Under the pieces are notes generated by a model. That model made no database searches. It was not told where the DNA came from and was given only the letters and a program-made list of their open reading frames with translations. From contig CBDCTY010000002.1 in assembly GCA_965222445.1 (NCBI GenBank), positions 2,914,001-2,978,000 of the forward strand: 64,000 bases of DNA, written 5' to 3'. Positions 1 through 7,857 of this stretch are shown here, one piece after another (the stretch's first letter is position 1; the number at the start of each line of letters is the position of its first letter). The translations under genes and the position numbers were made by a program. Origin of the DNA: GCA-958296115 sp965222445 (lineage in GTDB: Bacteria; Chloroflexota; Dehalococcoidia; Lucifugimonadales; CAJWER01).

Positions 1-70
1 ATGAGAGTACCGAGATAACCCCCACGGTGAAGATCCCAAGCAAGATGCGTCGAACCAGGTAAGAGACCAT
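1..70 (-). CDS. ABC transporter permease, DppB/OppB type (N-terminal fragment, runs off the window)
   Basis: Reading the minus strand from position 70 gives an ATG followed by 22 codons that run to the window edge (MVSYLVRRILLGIFTVGVIS, then VLS). This matches the first membrane helix of DppB/OppB permeases and resembles the starts of the three full permeases at 9-15 kb. A GGGGAGG ribosome binding site lies at about 79-85, correctly spaced. The role, inferred from the family, is the inner-membrane channel half of a peptide or other solute importer. Only the start is visible, so substrate and partners cannot be judged. Confidence 0.7.
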   Translation of the reverse strand, partial: MVSYLVRRILLGIFTVGVISVLS

Positions 71-278
71 TCGCGAACCTCCCCGGCGGGTACAACGCGC
101 GTATAATACGCAACTGTCGGAGTCGGTGCGAAGCCGGCTTGTTCTCCTGCTTCAGGCAGCCAATTGACCGACAGCATGACCGAGTCATTGCGGATTAGCG
201 GGCGGTGCTTTATTGCCAACAGGGACCCGGCGGCCCGTCAACGGGTCCGAGACTCACATTCATATTTGGGAGACGAAT

Positions 279-644
279 ATGGGACCGAAGATAGAGGAGC
301 AGGTCGAGCGGTGCGTCGAAGAGCTGGCGGCGGGGACGCTGACAGCGGCGAGCTTGAGACGGATCGCGGAGTTGAACGACGCATCCACGATTCAGGACAT
401 ACTCTACCTCCAGGCGTCGACTACCTCGCCCACGTCCGAAGTAGTCGGAATGAGGATCATCGAGAACGGAGAGATCTCAGACGGCCCGCACCACCCGGAC
501 GACTGGCCCTACCAGACCGTCCTCGAGGCCGTGCGTGACGGCTGGCGGGTAATAAAGTTCCCGGAGCTGGCCCTGATGCTCGACGACTCACGCACGTTCG
601 GGCTGGGCTTCGAATTTATCCTGGAGAGGGAGGGCAAACTATGA
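279..644 (+). CDS. conserved hypothetical protein upstream of a PhyH dioxygenase
   Basis: A 121-residue soluble protein. The ATG at 279 was chosen because GGGAG precedes it by a normal distance; the frame is open further upstream to about 213 but lacks a ribosome site. I recognise no domain. The N-terminal half looks helical and charged (EEQVERCVEELAAG); the C-terminal half contains WPYQTVLEAVRDGWRVIKFP. Its stop overlaps the start of the dioxygenase gene in an ATGA arrangement, so the two are probably translationally coupled and may work together. No signal peptide or membrane segment is seen. Confidence 0.7.
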   Translation: MGPKIEEQVERCVEELAAGTLTAASLRRIAELNDASTIQDILYLQASTTSPTSEVVGMRIIENGEISDGPHHPDDWPYQTVLEAVRDGWRVIKFPELALMLDDSRTFGLGFEFILEREGKL

Positions 645-1468
645 GGCAGTACGACTGCGAGCCTACGCTGAACGACACCGAGGTGCTCGAATTCTGCAAG
701 AGCGGCTTCATGATGTTCGAGGGCGTGGTCTCCGACGAGATAAACCGGAGGACCAACGAGTATCTCGACGAGCACGACGGCATGGAGCCGACCGAGATAC
801 TGGACGAGGACTGGTTCATGGACGGCGTGATCAAGCACCCCGCCGTCGCCGGCGCCCTCCGCTCGCTCCTGGGCAAGGACTTAGGCCTACCCAACCTGGT
901 GTCGAACCACCGCATCCAGTGCCCCCAGCCGGCCCAGGAGTGGCACTACGACGGCGGCGACATATTCGGCCCCCAACTCAACTACATCCAGGTCTTCTAC
1001 TACCCCCAGGACTGCCCGCGGGAGCTGGGCCCAACCGAGCTGCTGCCGGGGTCTCACTTCCTCTACTCCCAGAGGGACATGACCAAGCACCTGGGCAGGA
1101 TCCGCGGCTCGTATCACGCCGTGTCGCCGGCAGGATCGATCTTCCTGACCGACTACTCCATCTGGCACAGGCGCTCGGAGTCCTGGGGCTCGGGGCTGCG
1201 CAACAACGTCAAGTACAACTACTGGCGCACCTCGCCTCCGATTCGGGACTGGGTAGTCGACCCCGACTTCGACCCCGCCACGGCGGACTACACATTCCAC
1301 GGCCCCACATTCAGGAAACAGTTCCAGGACTGCTACGACGCCGCAGAAATGTACCTCTGGCTCAGGGGAGAGCACGACAAGTTCGAGCTGCTAGGAGGCC
1401 AGGGCTGGCCCATCCCAGGCCACCGCAACGACGTGCCCTACGGCGTACCGGAGGGGATTGGAGGATAG
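641..1468 (+). CDS. phytanoyl-CoA dioxygenase (PhyH) family Fe(II)/2-oxoglutarate oxygenase
   Basis: A 275-residue cytoplasmic protein with the PhyH double-stranded beta-helix signature. The iron-binding HxD is seen as H102-Y-D104 (WHYDGGD) and the distal histidine is probably H176 in SIWHRR, with R187 a candidate 2-oxoglutarate anchor. The stretch ELGPTELLPGSH between them is typical of the family. Members hydroxylate diverse small molecules using O2 and 2-oxoglutarate; the substrate here is unknown. The gene starts inside the stop of the preceding small gene (ATGA). All metal ligands appear intact and the length fits the family. Confidence 0.88.
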   Translation: MRQYDCEPTLNDTEVLEFCKSGFMMFEGVVSDEINRRTNEYLDEHDGMEPTEILDEDWFMDGVIKHPAVAGALRSLLGKDLGLPNLVSNHRIQCPQPAQEWHYDGGDIFGPQLNYIQVFYYPQDCPRELGPTELLPGSHFLYSQRDMTKHLGRIRGSYHAVSPAGSIFLTDYSIWHRRSESWGSGLRNNVKYNYWRTSPPIRDWVVDPDFDPATADYTFHGPTFRKQFQDCYDAAEMYLWLRGEHDKFELLGGQGWPIPGHRNDVPYGVPEGIGG

Positions 1469-1591
1469 GTGCTGGTGTAGCTGTTCAGATTTCGTGAGAA
1501 CACTGGATGCGCACAGTCCACCGTCATACCCGCGAAGAGCCTTCCTCGCACCAAGACTGAACAGTTACGTGCTGGTCTGTGAGGTGGACGT

Positions 1592-1915
1592 TTGACCGAG
1601 GATCTTGAAGTCAGATTTCATCAGGCAATGCTGAATCTGTACCACGCCGCCGTCGAACTCGGCTATCGCCCCACGTACTTCTTGCGAATGGTTAACGAGC
1701 TCGGTGGCGTGGGGGCAGCCAGACGATTGCTCAGCACGGATGACCTCCAGGCGGGTTTGACGAGACTTTGGGAGCTCGGACGCCTCGACCTCTCCGTGGA
1801 AGCTCATGTCCTCCAGGAGCCATGGAAAGACCTGTTCAGCTATGATGAGTGGAGGGAGGCGCGCGAACGGCTTAAGGCATACGGATACGATCCGCAAACA
1901 GACGGACTGACCTAA
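1592..1915 (+). CDS. conserved hypothetical protein (small helical, GRLDLSVE motif)
   Basis: A 107-residue protein starting with TTG at 1592, supported by GAGGTGG at about 1581-1587. It carries a pattern I recall from uncharacterised bacterial proteins: FHQAMLNLYHAA near the start, then GAARRLLSTDD, TRLWELGRLDLSVEAHVL, and a closing F(S)YDEWREARERLKAYGY. No enzymatic motif, signal peptide or membrane helix is visible. Function is unknown. It stands alone between the PhyH gene and the zinc-ribbon membrane proteins and may be a mobile or defence-island passenger, which I cannot show. Confidence 0.65.
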   Translation: MTEDLEVRFHQAMLNLYHAAVELGYRPTYFLRMVNELGGVGAARRLLSTDDLQAGLTRLWELGRLDLSVEAHVLQEPWKDLFSYDEWREARERLKAYGYDPQTDGLT

Positions 1916-1950
1916 GTGACTGACCAACAATAGTCTCAGGGGGACAGGTG

Positions 1951-2340
1951 ATGCATTGCACGAGCTGCGGGTCCCAAAACGACGATGACGCCAGGTTCTG
2001 CAAGGACTGCGGCAAGGCGATGTCCGGATCGACGCCGAGTGCTGAGAGATACGAGCCTGAGTCTCCCAGCGGCATGGACCCCCCGGCACCGCCGGCACAC
2101 ATACCGAACTACCTGGTGCAGGCCATACTCGTCACGGTCTTCTGCTGCCTGCCATTCGGAATCGTATCCATAGTCTACGCGGCCCAGGTCAACGGCAAGC
2201 TCGACGCGGGCGACGTTGCGGGCGCCATGCAGGCCTCCTCGAATGCGAAGACATGGATGTGGGTCGCCTTCGGAGTTGGGCTGTTCTTTGTTGTGTATGG
2301 GGTTGCGGGCCTCTTTTTCGGCATCTTCCCGTTCCTGTAG
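1951..2340 (+). CDS. zinc-ribbon plus CD225/dispanin-type membrane protein (copy 1)
   Basis: A 129-residue protein. Residues 2-22 form a zinc ribbon (CTSCGS ... FCKDCGKA). After a proline-rich linker comes a CD225/dispanin-type domain: NYLVQAILVTVFCCLPFGIV, the YAAQVNGKLDAGDVAGA loop, then a second helix WMWVAFGVGLFFVVYGVAG. The ATG at 1951 follows AGGGGG; a GTG one codon upstream is the alternative. Family members sit in membranes and probably self-associate; the bacterial role is unknown. The next gene is a diverged copy, so the pair arose by tandem duplication. Confidence 0.8.
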   Translation: MHCTSCGSQNDDDARFCKDCGKAMSGSTPSAERYEPESPSGMDPPAPPAHIPNYLVQAILVTVFCCLPFGIVSIVYAAQVNGKLDAGDVAGAMQASSNAKTWMWVAFGVGLFFVVYGVAGLFFGIFPFL

Positions 2341-2355
2341 GCTGGAGCCAGTGAG

Positions 2356-2790
2356 ATGTATTGTCCGAGCTGCGGATCTGAGAACCAAGACGACGGCGGA
2401 TTCTGCAAGGACTGTGGCAGGTCCTTGAGTCATCCCAGCCTGCGCCATCCGGGGGAGTCGGCGGCTCCCGCGCCGCCTGTCCACGTACCGAACTATCTCG
2501 TGCAGGCCATACTCGTCACGGTCTTCTGCTGCCTGCCGTTCGGGATCGTGTCGCTCGTCTTCGCAGCCCAGGTGAACGGCAAGGTAGCCTCGGGCGACAT
2601 CGAAGGGGCCCAGAGAATGTCCGAGGACGCAAGGAAGTGGGCGTGGGTAGCTTTCTGGGTGGGCCTGGCGATCACCATTGCAGTGGTCCTGTTCTACGTC
2701 GGTCTGTTTTCCGTAGGAGAAACCACAGAGGTATTATACCAATTCATTGTGACTACGCCGTCAATTCAAATCGTAGCGGCGGGTTTGTAA
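2356..2790 (+). CDS. zinc-ribbon plus CD225/dispanin-type membrane protein (copy 2, C-terminus altered by MITE-1)
   Basis: A 144-residue paralogue of the preceding gene, 15 bp downstream. It has the same zinc ribbon (CPSCGS ... FCKDCGRS), the conserved NYLVQAILVTVFCCLPFGIV helix and a second helix. The last 17 or so residues (from YQFIVTTP) are encoded by a MITE-1 copy beginning at 2737. Removing the element with one TA gives codons GTA TTA GAA TGA, ending the protein shortly after TTEVL and placing the stop over the ATG of the DUF2752 gene. The present C-terminal tail is therefore an insertion artefact. Confidence 0.78.
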   Translation: MYCPSCGSENQDDGGFCKDCGRSLSHPSLRHPGESAAPAPPVHVPNYLVQAILVTVFCCLPFGIVSLVFAAQVNGKVASGDIEGAQRMSEDARKWAWVAFWVGLAITIAVVLFYVGLFSVGETTEVLYQFIVTTPSIQIVAAGL

Positions 2791-2890
2791 CCCGCCTTCC
2801 CCGGTCACTGCCGTAAACCTGCCCTGATCCTGTCGAAGGGCATAGCAACCAGGCTCATGGATATATGGCGGCATCACACCTAATTGGTAT
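2737..2890 (+). repeat. MITE-1 copy a (divergent interior, 154 bp)
   Basis: The left end TACCAATTCATT and right end CACACCTAATTGGTAT match the other MITE-1 copies, and TA flanks it at 2735-2736 and 2891-2892. The interior differs: it carries the hairpin GCGGGTTTGTAACCCGC and the segment CCTGCCCTGATCCTGTCGAA. The right part (ATATATGGCGGCATCAC) is shared with other copies. It lies across the junction of the CD225 copy 2 and DUF2752 genes. Confidence 0.8.
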
Positions 2891-2894
2891 TAGA

Positions 2895-3359
2895 ATGATT
2901 GCAGCAGGCAACGCCGCCATGCCGAGGAACGCGAGCGCCGTGACAATCATGGGACGCTCCATCTCGCCGAAGGCGGCATACGCCGGTCTGGCCATACTGG
3001 GGGCCGCCGGAATAGCCTTCCTCTATGCCTTCGACCCCAGGAATCCAGGGATATTCCCCGCATGCCCGTTCCTGAGCCTCACCGGCTGCTACTGCCCGGG
3101 ATGCGGCACCCTGCGCGCGCTCCACGTGCTGCTCCGCGGAGACGTCGCCAGCGCCCTCGGCTACAACATCCTGACAGTGCTGTCGCTGCCGTTCATCGCC
3201 TACTCCTATGGCGCCGGGGCGATGAGGGCATTCGGTCTGAAGGCGCCGCGCCCAGTCTTCGTTCACCCCAGATGGATCTGGGCGCTATTGGCGGCAGTAG
3301 TCGCGTTCTGGGTTTTGAGGAACGTGCCGCTCGCGCCGTTGGCCGTCCTCGCACCGTAG
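2895..3359 (+). CDS. DUF2752 family membrane protein
   Basis: A 154-residue membrane protein of the DUF2752 family. It contains the family core CPFLSLTGCYCPGCGTLRAL, a helix LGYNILTVLSLPFIAYSY, and a C-terminal WIWALLAAVVAFWVLRNVP. Start choice: the ATG at 2895 sits where the stop of the preceding gene would overlap it (ATGA) if the intervening MITE-1 were absent; ATG at 2949 is a shorter alternative, and a longer frame to 2865 lies inside the element. Function of the family is unknown. It was probably co-transcribed with the zinc-ribbon/CD225 pair before the insertion. Confidence 0.75.
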   Translation: MIAAGNAAMPRNASAVTIMGRSISPKAAYAGLAILGAAGIAFLYAFDPRNPGIFPACPFLSLTGCYCPGCGTLRALHVLLRGDVASALGYNILTVLSLPFIAYSYGAGAMRAFGLKAPRPVFVHPRWIWALLAAVVAFWVLRNVPLAPLAVLAP

Positions 3360-3390
3360 CCTGGCGTCTGACCGCCCTGCATGTGGCGGG

Positions 3391-3597
3391 CTACTCAGCG
3401 AACATCTGCTGCAGAGCGCCTAGCGCTTCGGAGAGCTTTAAGGAGGAAACACGGCCCAGACGCCTCAAGAGTCTTCCTTGGTCGACGGCACGAAGCTGGT
3501 TTAGGGCTATGAAGCCATTCTTGTTCTGGAAACAGCAGGGGATACGATAAGGGTAAGAACGGCCGCCGGTCGTCATTGGGGCTATCATGAATGTACT
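3391..3597 (-). pseudogene. MazF/PemK-type toxin remnant (C-terminal part, cut by MITE-1)
   Basis: About 65 residues match the C-terminal half of MazF/PemK ribonucleases: APMTTGGRSYPYRIP, then GFIALNQLRAVDQGRLLRRL and a closing helix. The upstream side ends at a MITE-1 copy. Excising the element and one TA extends the frame by only about a dozen codons before a TGA, so the N-terminal half is lost. No antitoxin gene is seen beside it. An ATG inside the remnant (3588) could still allow a short product. Confidence 0.65.
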
Positions 3598-3599
3598 TA

Positions 3600-3724
3600 T
3601 ACCAATTTATTTTGAGTGCGCCGTAAAGCCGTCATTCCCGCGAAGAGCCTGCCCCGTACTCGATACGGGGCGGGAACCCACTCCCTGGCCGCACATATAC
3701 GGCAACATCACGGTGACTTGGTAT
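3600..3724 (+). repeat. MITE-1 copy b (125 bp)
   Basis: Ends TACCAATTTATTTTGAG and GACTTGGTAT, flanked by TA at 3598-3599 and 3725-3726. It contains the core CCGTCATTCCCGCGAA, the nested hairpin module (GCCCCGTA ... TACGGGGC) and the common right part CTCCCTGGCCGCACATATA. It sits at the broken end of the MazF remnant. No open reading frame of its own. Confidence 0.88.
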
Positions 3725-3789
3725 TACACTGTGATTACTGCATGGTTGCCGCGCAAGTCAGACTGAGTGCACTTCTGGCACCTGCCACA

Positions 3790-4566
3790 TCACCGGTGAG
3801 CCAGCATGTCCTCGAGCAGGGCGGTGGTGCCCTCGACCGCCTTGTCGATCAGCGCACGGCCCTTCTCGGCGGTCCCAGCAGCCGTCTCCACATCGCGATT
3901 GTGCTGGATGGCGTCGGCCCTGACGTTACCGGGGAAAGCGTGCATGGCGAACGACGTCTCGAACTCGCCGGCGTGCCCCGGGTGGTGTCCCACGTCGAGG
4001 ATGTCGCTTGCGAACTCATCCGGGATCAGGTCCCAGTAGCTGTTGAAGCGCAGGTCGACTCCCGGCTCTTCGCGCTGCAGCAGGGCCTGCGTGTAGTCAC
4101 TATGGGTCTGGATGCCAGCCGCGCCTTCGTCCGAGATCGTCGCGCCGTACACGGAGTTGAGGTGGAGCCGCCACTGCTCGATCACGCCTTCCACCGGCTT
4201 CACGTTGCCTCCGTGACCGTTGAGGATCAGCACGCGCCTGATCCCATGCCTGACGAGGCTCTCCACGGCGTCGAACAGCACCGCGAGCCAGCTGCCGGGC
4301 TTCGCCGACATGGTGCCGGGGAAGTACATGTGGTGCTCCGCGATGCCGATGGACAGCGGCACTACCACTGCGACATTCGGGTAGAGCGCCCCGGCTGCCC
4401 GCTCGGCAACATACGTGCTGGATGCGATGTCCTGCTCGAGCGCCAGATGCTCCAGGTGCTGCTCGATGCTCCCTGTCGCTATGACGGCCCCCCTGAAGGA
4501 ACCCGCCTCCAGCGCTTCGCGGAACTCCCGCCTCGTGTACGCCTCCAGCCGGACCTTCCTGTTCAT
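3790..4566 (-). CDS. creatininase family amidohydrolase
   Basis: A 258-residue protein of the creatininase/MftE fold. Metal-binding positions are visible in GSIEQHLEHL (E35, H37, H40) and D46, in NGHGGN (116-121), and in GHAGEFETS near residue 200. Creatininases hydrolyse cyclic amides such as creatinine; related members act on other small cyclic or peptide amides, so the substrate is unproven. It lies 4 bp after the flavin monooxygenase gene on the same strand, indicating an operon. Its possible link to the sarcosine and hydantoin genes at 25-38 kb is inference. Confidence 0.82.
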   Translation of the reverse strand: MNRKVRLEAYTRREFREALEAGSFRGAVIATGSIEQHLEHLALEQDIASSTYVAERAAGALYPNVAVVVPLSIGIAEHHMYFPGTMSAKPGSWLAVLFDAVESLVRHGIRRVLILNGHGGNVKPVEGVIEQWRLHLNSVYGATISDEGAAGIQTHSDYTQALLQREEPGVDLRFNSYWDLIPDEFASDILDVGHHPGHAGEFETSFAMHAFPGNVRADAIQHNRDVETAAGTAEKGRALIDKAVEGTTALLEDMLAHR

Positions 4567-4570
4567 GTCG

Positions 4571-5737
4571 TCACGCGCTCTTGCTCGTGTATGCGCGGCG
4601 GGCCCTCTCCAGCGACGCCTTGCGCAGGGTGGTGAGCTCGTCGCGGCGCTCGACCGCCCAGTCGTACGAGCCTGCCAGGCTCTCCATCGTTCCCTGGAAT
4701 TGCGGCATGACGTACCTGGCGAGCAACTCGTAGCTGCGGAAGACCTGCTCCCGCGTGCCCCACTCGGTCGCCTGTATCAGCAGCCCGCCGAAGCCGCCGC
4801 TCTCTTCGTCCAGCCTGTGGATGGACTCGACCAGGTCGTCCGGCGTGCCGACGCACCATGCCCCCTTTTCGACCATCGCGTCGACGATGCGGTCGCGGGG
4901 GCCGTCAAACGTGGAGGGGTTGCCGAGAGCCTCCTCGAAATAGCCGCGCTGGTACTGCCCGGCCTTGACGCGGGCCTGCTCCATAGCCTCCTTGCGCGTC
5001 TCTGCCAGGAAGACGTGCAGCACTAGCCTCCACTCCTCGCGGTTCATCGTATTGCCGTGCTCGGCGGCGGTGTCCTCCGCTATCTTCCAGAAGTCGCTGA
5101 GCGTCGTCCTGATGGCGTCCGACGCCAGAACGCTGAGCGACAGGACCGCCGTACCGTGCTTGCCGGCCAGTATCAGGCCCGACGGCGTCGCGGCAGCAGC
5201 GACGGCAATGGGGAAATAGGGCTGCGAATAGGGGCGCAGGTGGAGCCGGGCATCCCGCATCACGAACCAGTCGGACTCGTAGGTTATGGGTTCCGTCTCG
5301 GTCAGCAGCCTGATGATGATGCCGAGAGCCTCGTCCATTCGCGGGCGCTGCGTGGAGAAGTCGATGCCCATCATGTAGGCGTCCGTGACCAGAGCGCCGG
5401 GCCCCACGCCCATCATGACGCGGCCCCTAGTCATGTGGTCGAGCTGCACCATGCGGTTCGCCGTCATGAGCGGGTGGTGGTACGGCAGGCTGATGACGCC
5501 CGTGCCGAGGTTGATCTTGCTGGTCCTCTGGGCCGCCGCCGCAATAAACACCTCGGGCGACGAGATGGTCTCCCATCCCGCGCTGTGATGCTCTCCGATC
5601 CACGCCTCGTCATATCCGAGATCGTCGAGGAGCTCGATCAGCTCCAGGTCCCGTTCGAGGGCCAGCGTGGGGTTGTCGCCGACCGGGTGGAACGGCGCCA
5701 TGAAAATACCGAACTTCATGCGGGAGGGGAGGGCCAT
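4571..5737 (-). CDS. LLM class flavin-dependent monooxygenase (bacterial luciferase-like)
   Basis: A 388-residue TIM-barrel protein of the luciferase-like monooxygenase family. Visible family features are MKFGIFMAPFHPVGDNP, YDEAWIGEHHSAGWE, NLGTGVISLPYHHP, GRVMMGVGPGALVTDAYMMG and a C-terminal GTPDDLVESI. These enzymes use reduced FMN and O2 to oxidise organic substrates. The ATG at 5737 was chosen because GGAGG precedes it by 8 bases; a longer frame upstream lacks a site. It heads a two-gene operon with the creatininase family gene. Confidence 0.88.
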   Translation of the reverse strand: MALPSRMKFGIFMAPFHPVGDNPTLALERDLELIELLDDLGYDEAWIGEHHSAGWETISSPEVFIAAAAQRTSKINLGTGVISLPYHHPLMTANRMVQLDHMTRGRVMMGVGPGALVTDAYMMGIDFSTQRPRMDEALGIIIRLLTETEPITYESDWFVMRDARLHLRPYSQPYFPIAVAAAATPSGLILAGKHGTAVLSLSVLASDAIRTTLSDFWKIAEDTAAEHGNTMNREEWRLVLHVFLAETRKEAMEQARVKAGQYQRGYFEEALGNPSTFDGPRDRIVDAMVEKGAWCVGTPDDLVESIHRLDEESGGFGGLLIQATEWGTREQVFRSYELLARYVMPQFQGTMESLAGSYDWAVERRDELTTLRKASLERARRAYTSKSA

Positions 5738-5801
5738 TCGATGACCTCCGCGTAGGATGCGTACAAGGCCGCATTCTAGCACACCGGCCGCGCCGCCCGA
5801 G

Positions 5802-5830
5802 TTGACCGTCGAAAGGGCCGCAAATATAAT
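5802..5830 (+). promoter_or_regulatory. strong sigma-70-type promoter of rsfS, giving a leaderless mRNA
   Basis: TTGACC at 5802-5807, a 17-base spacer, then a perfect TATAAT at 5825-5830. Transcription would begin about 7 bases later, at 5836-5838, which is the GTG start codon of rsfS (5837). No Shine-Dalgarno sequence precedes that GTG, consistent with leaderless translation. Confidence 0.75.
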
Positions 5831-5836
5831 GCGGGC

Positions 5837-6199
5837 GTGACTTCAATAGCCCTTCCGAGCGCCAGTGAGGTAGCCCGACTCATCGTTGATGTCGCCTCAG
5901 ACAAGCTGGCGGCCGATGTCGTGATGCTCGACATCAGGGGCATCAGCGACTTCGCCGACTACTTCGTCGTGGCTACCGTCGAATCACCACGCCAGATGAA
6001 TAGCCTCATGTCGGACATCGAGTCGGCCGTCAAAGAGGGCAGCGGCAAGCTGCACCACCGCGAGGGTACGCCCCAGGGCGGGTGGGTGCTCCTCGACTTC
6101 AGCGACGTCGTGGTCCACCTCTTCCGGCCCGAGACCAGGGACTTCTACCGTATCGAGGAGGCTTGGCCGGCGGCGGTCGAGACGGTCAGGATTCAGTAA
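5837..6199 (+). CDS. rsfS: ribosomal silencing factor RsfS
   Basis: A 120-residue protein of the RsfS/Iojap family. It has the typical core: VVMLDIRGISDFADYFVV, ESPRQMNSLMSDIE, then WVLLDFSDVVVHLF and RDFYRIEEAWP. RsfS binds ribosomal protein L14 and blocks subunit joining, reducing translation in starvation. The GTG start coincides with the predicted transcription start. The 3' end overlaps the convergent ndk gene by 14 bases. The usual nadD neighbour is not present here. Confidence 0.93.
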   Translation: MTSIALPSASEVARLIVDVASDKLAADVVMLDIRGISDFADYFVVATVESPRQMNSLMSDIESAVKEGSGKLHHREGTPQGGWVLLDFSDVVVHLFRPETRDFYRIEEAWPAAVETVRIQ

Positions 6200-6638
6200 C
6201 CCAAGGCTCGACGGCCCTGGTGTAGCACACCAGCTCCTCGCCGGCGAAGAACAGGGCAAGCTCCCGCGCCGCGGACTCCTCGGAGTCCGAGCCGTGGGTT
6301 AGGTTGCGTCCTATGGACATGCCGTAGTCTCCCCTGATGGTGCCCGGCGGCGCTTCCTGCGGGTCCGTGGGTCCCAGCAGGAGGCGCACGACTTCCACCG
6401 CGTTCTCGCCTTCCACGGCCATTGCGACGACCGGGCTCGATGTGATGTACTCCACCAGGCCCTCGAAGAACGGCTTGCCGACGTGCTCCCCGTAGTGCTC
6501 CCTGGCAAGGTCGTCACCGACGAGCATGAGCTTCATTCCCGCGATCTTCAGGCCCTTACGCTCGATTCTCGCTATGATCTCGCCCGCAAGGGCGCGTTGT
6601 ACGGCGTCGGGCTTGAGCAATACCAGTGTCCTCTGCAA
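6186..6638 (-). CDS. ndk: nucleoside diphosphate kinase
   Basis: A 150-residue enzyme that transfers the gamma phosphate between nucleoside triphosphates and diphosphates through a phosphohistidine. The start is MQRTLVLLKPDAVQR and the catalytic histidine is H115 in NLTHGSDS. Length is normal. It lies 7 bp downstream of tsaB and is probably the last gene of a tsaE-tsaB-ndk operon. The end overlaps rsfS, which is transcribed towards it. Confidence 0.96.
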   Translation of the reverse strand: MQRTLVLLKPDAVQRALAGEIIARIERKGLKIAGMKLMLVGDDLAREHYGEHVGKPFFEGLVEYITSSPVVAMAVEGENAVEVVRLLLGPTDPQEAPPGTIRGDYGMSIGRNLTHGSDSEESAARELALFFAGEELVCYTRAVEPWVTES

Positions 6639-6645
6639 ATCCAGG

Positions 6646-7320
6646 TTACTCCTTCCTGTTGCGCTGGGCGGCAGCGATCTGCGCCGCCCTCATATATATG
6701 GGCTCCAGGGACTCCGGGTCGTGGCTGTCCCCGCTCCGAAGCCGCTCGTACCCGAGCTGGGCCAGAACGGCTGGTCTCCTGGTAGGAGGGGGAGTTCTGG
6801 CGAGTATGGCAAGTCCGCCCGCCCGCTGCTCGACCAGCGGACCCGCCTCGGACAGCCCCTCCCCGCACAGCAGCGTCTCCTCTGAGATGCCTGCCGCCAG
6901 CTCCTCGTGGGACTGGACGCGATGCCCGGAGGATACGCCATCGGCGTACTGAGCCGCGTACACCTTCGTTCGACCCGCCCCGACTATCGCGCAGACGGGC
7001 AGGCCCATTCCCAGAAAAGGCTGCGCCTCCGCGTCTAGCGTGCTCACACCCACCAGAGGAATTCCGCGCGCCATGGCGAAGGCCTTTGCCATGCTGATGC
7101 CGACGCGAAGAGCACTGAACCCGCCCGGGCCCTGTGCCACGACTACGGCCGTTGCATCGTCGAGCGTCACGCCGGCCTGCTCGACGACGCGGCGAATTGC
7201 GGGCACCAACTCCACCGAGTGGTTGCGCTCCGACCGCCACGACAACTCGGCCATGATCATTCCCCCTCGCGACACCGCGACGGAGGCATACCTGGTCGAC
7301 GTGTCGAGAACGAGCTCCAT
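6646..7320 (-). CDS. tsaB: tRNA threonylcarbamoyladenosine biosynthesis protein TsaB
   Basis: A 224-residue ASKHA-fold protein. It begins MELVLDTSTRYASVAVSRGG and contains the TsaB motifs NHSVELVPAI and VVVAQGPGGFSALRVGISMA. TsaB forms a complex with TsaD and TsaE that installs the t6A modification on ANN-decoding tRNAs; TsaB itself is a non-catalytic paralogue of TsaD. It starts 1 bp after the tsaE stop, so the two are coupled. tsaD is not in the window. Confidence 0.93.
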   Translation of the reverse strand: MELVLDTSTRYASVAVSRGGMIMAELSWRSERNHSVELVPAIRRVVEQAGVTLDDATAVVVAQGPGGFSALRVGISMAKAFAMARGIPLVGVSTLDAEAQPFLGMGLPVCAIVGAGRTKVYAAQYADGVSSGHRVQSHEELAAGISEETLLCGEGLSEAGPLVEQRAGGLAILARTPPPTRRPAVLAQLGYERLRSGDSHDPESLEPIYMRAAQIAAAQRNRKE

Positions 7321-7321
7321 C

Positions 7322-7810
7322 CTACCCGCAGCCTGTCGGTAGCTGACCGGAGACCAGGGCTAGGAAGCGATCGTATTCGCTTGCGGTGGAAGACAGAGAC
7401 AGACGTCGGGAATCGTCACCCAGGCGCTCGATGTGTACTTCGAGTCTGCCTCCGGGAAACAGCTCGGCGGCCTTCTCAGCCCATTCCACGACGACTACAC
7501 CTTCATCGTCTACGAGCTCGTCGAGCCCGAGCTCGTCCAGCTGGTCCAGTCGATCGATCCGGTACAGGTCGATGTGGTGCAACGGCATATCCGCTTCGTA
7601 TTCGGTGACCATGACGAAGGTTGGGCTCCGCACGTACTCGTCTGCACCCATTCCCCAGAGGATCCCCTGCGTCAGGGTCGTCTTGCCCGCACCCAGGTCG
7701 CCAGTAAGCAAGAAGAGATCGCCCGGCCGCGCGTGTCTGCCGAGAACCCGGCCAAGCTCCTGTGTATCTTCCGGGCGTGCGGACTCTATCTCGACTGGTG
7801 CTAGGGCCAA
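7322..7810 (-). CDS. tsaE: tRNA threonylcarbamoyladenosine biosynthesis ATPase TsaE
   Basis: A 162-residue P-loop ATPase. The Walker A is GDLGAGKTT at 37-45, followed by the family stretch SPTFVMVTEYEA, HHIDLYRID and VVVVEWAEKA. TsaE hydrolyses ATP to reset the TsaBD complex during t6A synthesis. It heads the operon tsaE-tsaB-ndk and is transcribed divergently from the phosphoesterase gene, with about 47 bp between them. Confidence 0.94.
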   Translation of the reverse strand: MALAPVEIESARPEDTQELGRVLGRHARPGDLFLLTGDLGAGKTTLTQGILWGMGADEYVRSPTFVMVTEYEADMPLHHIDLYRIDRLDQLDELGLDELVDDEGVVVVEWAEKAAELFPGGRLEVHIERLGDDSRRLSLSSTASEYDRFLALVSGQLPTGCG

Positions 7811-7857
7811 GGGCGGACGCTCGCCGAATGAGGTGCGTGTATTATAGCAGGCATGAC

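Noticed and set aside
3728..3790. An N-terminal half of the MazF remnant beyond MITE-1
   Set aside because: Only about a dozen codons join in frame before a TGA, so the N-terminal half is missing rather than just separated.
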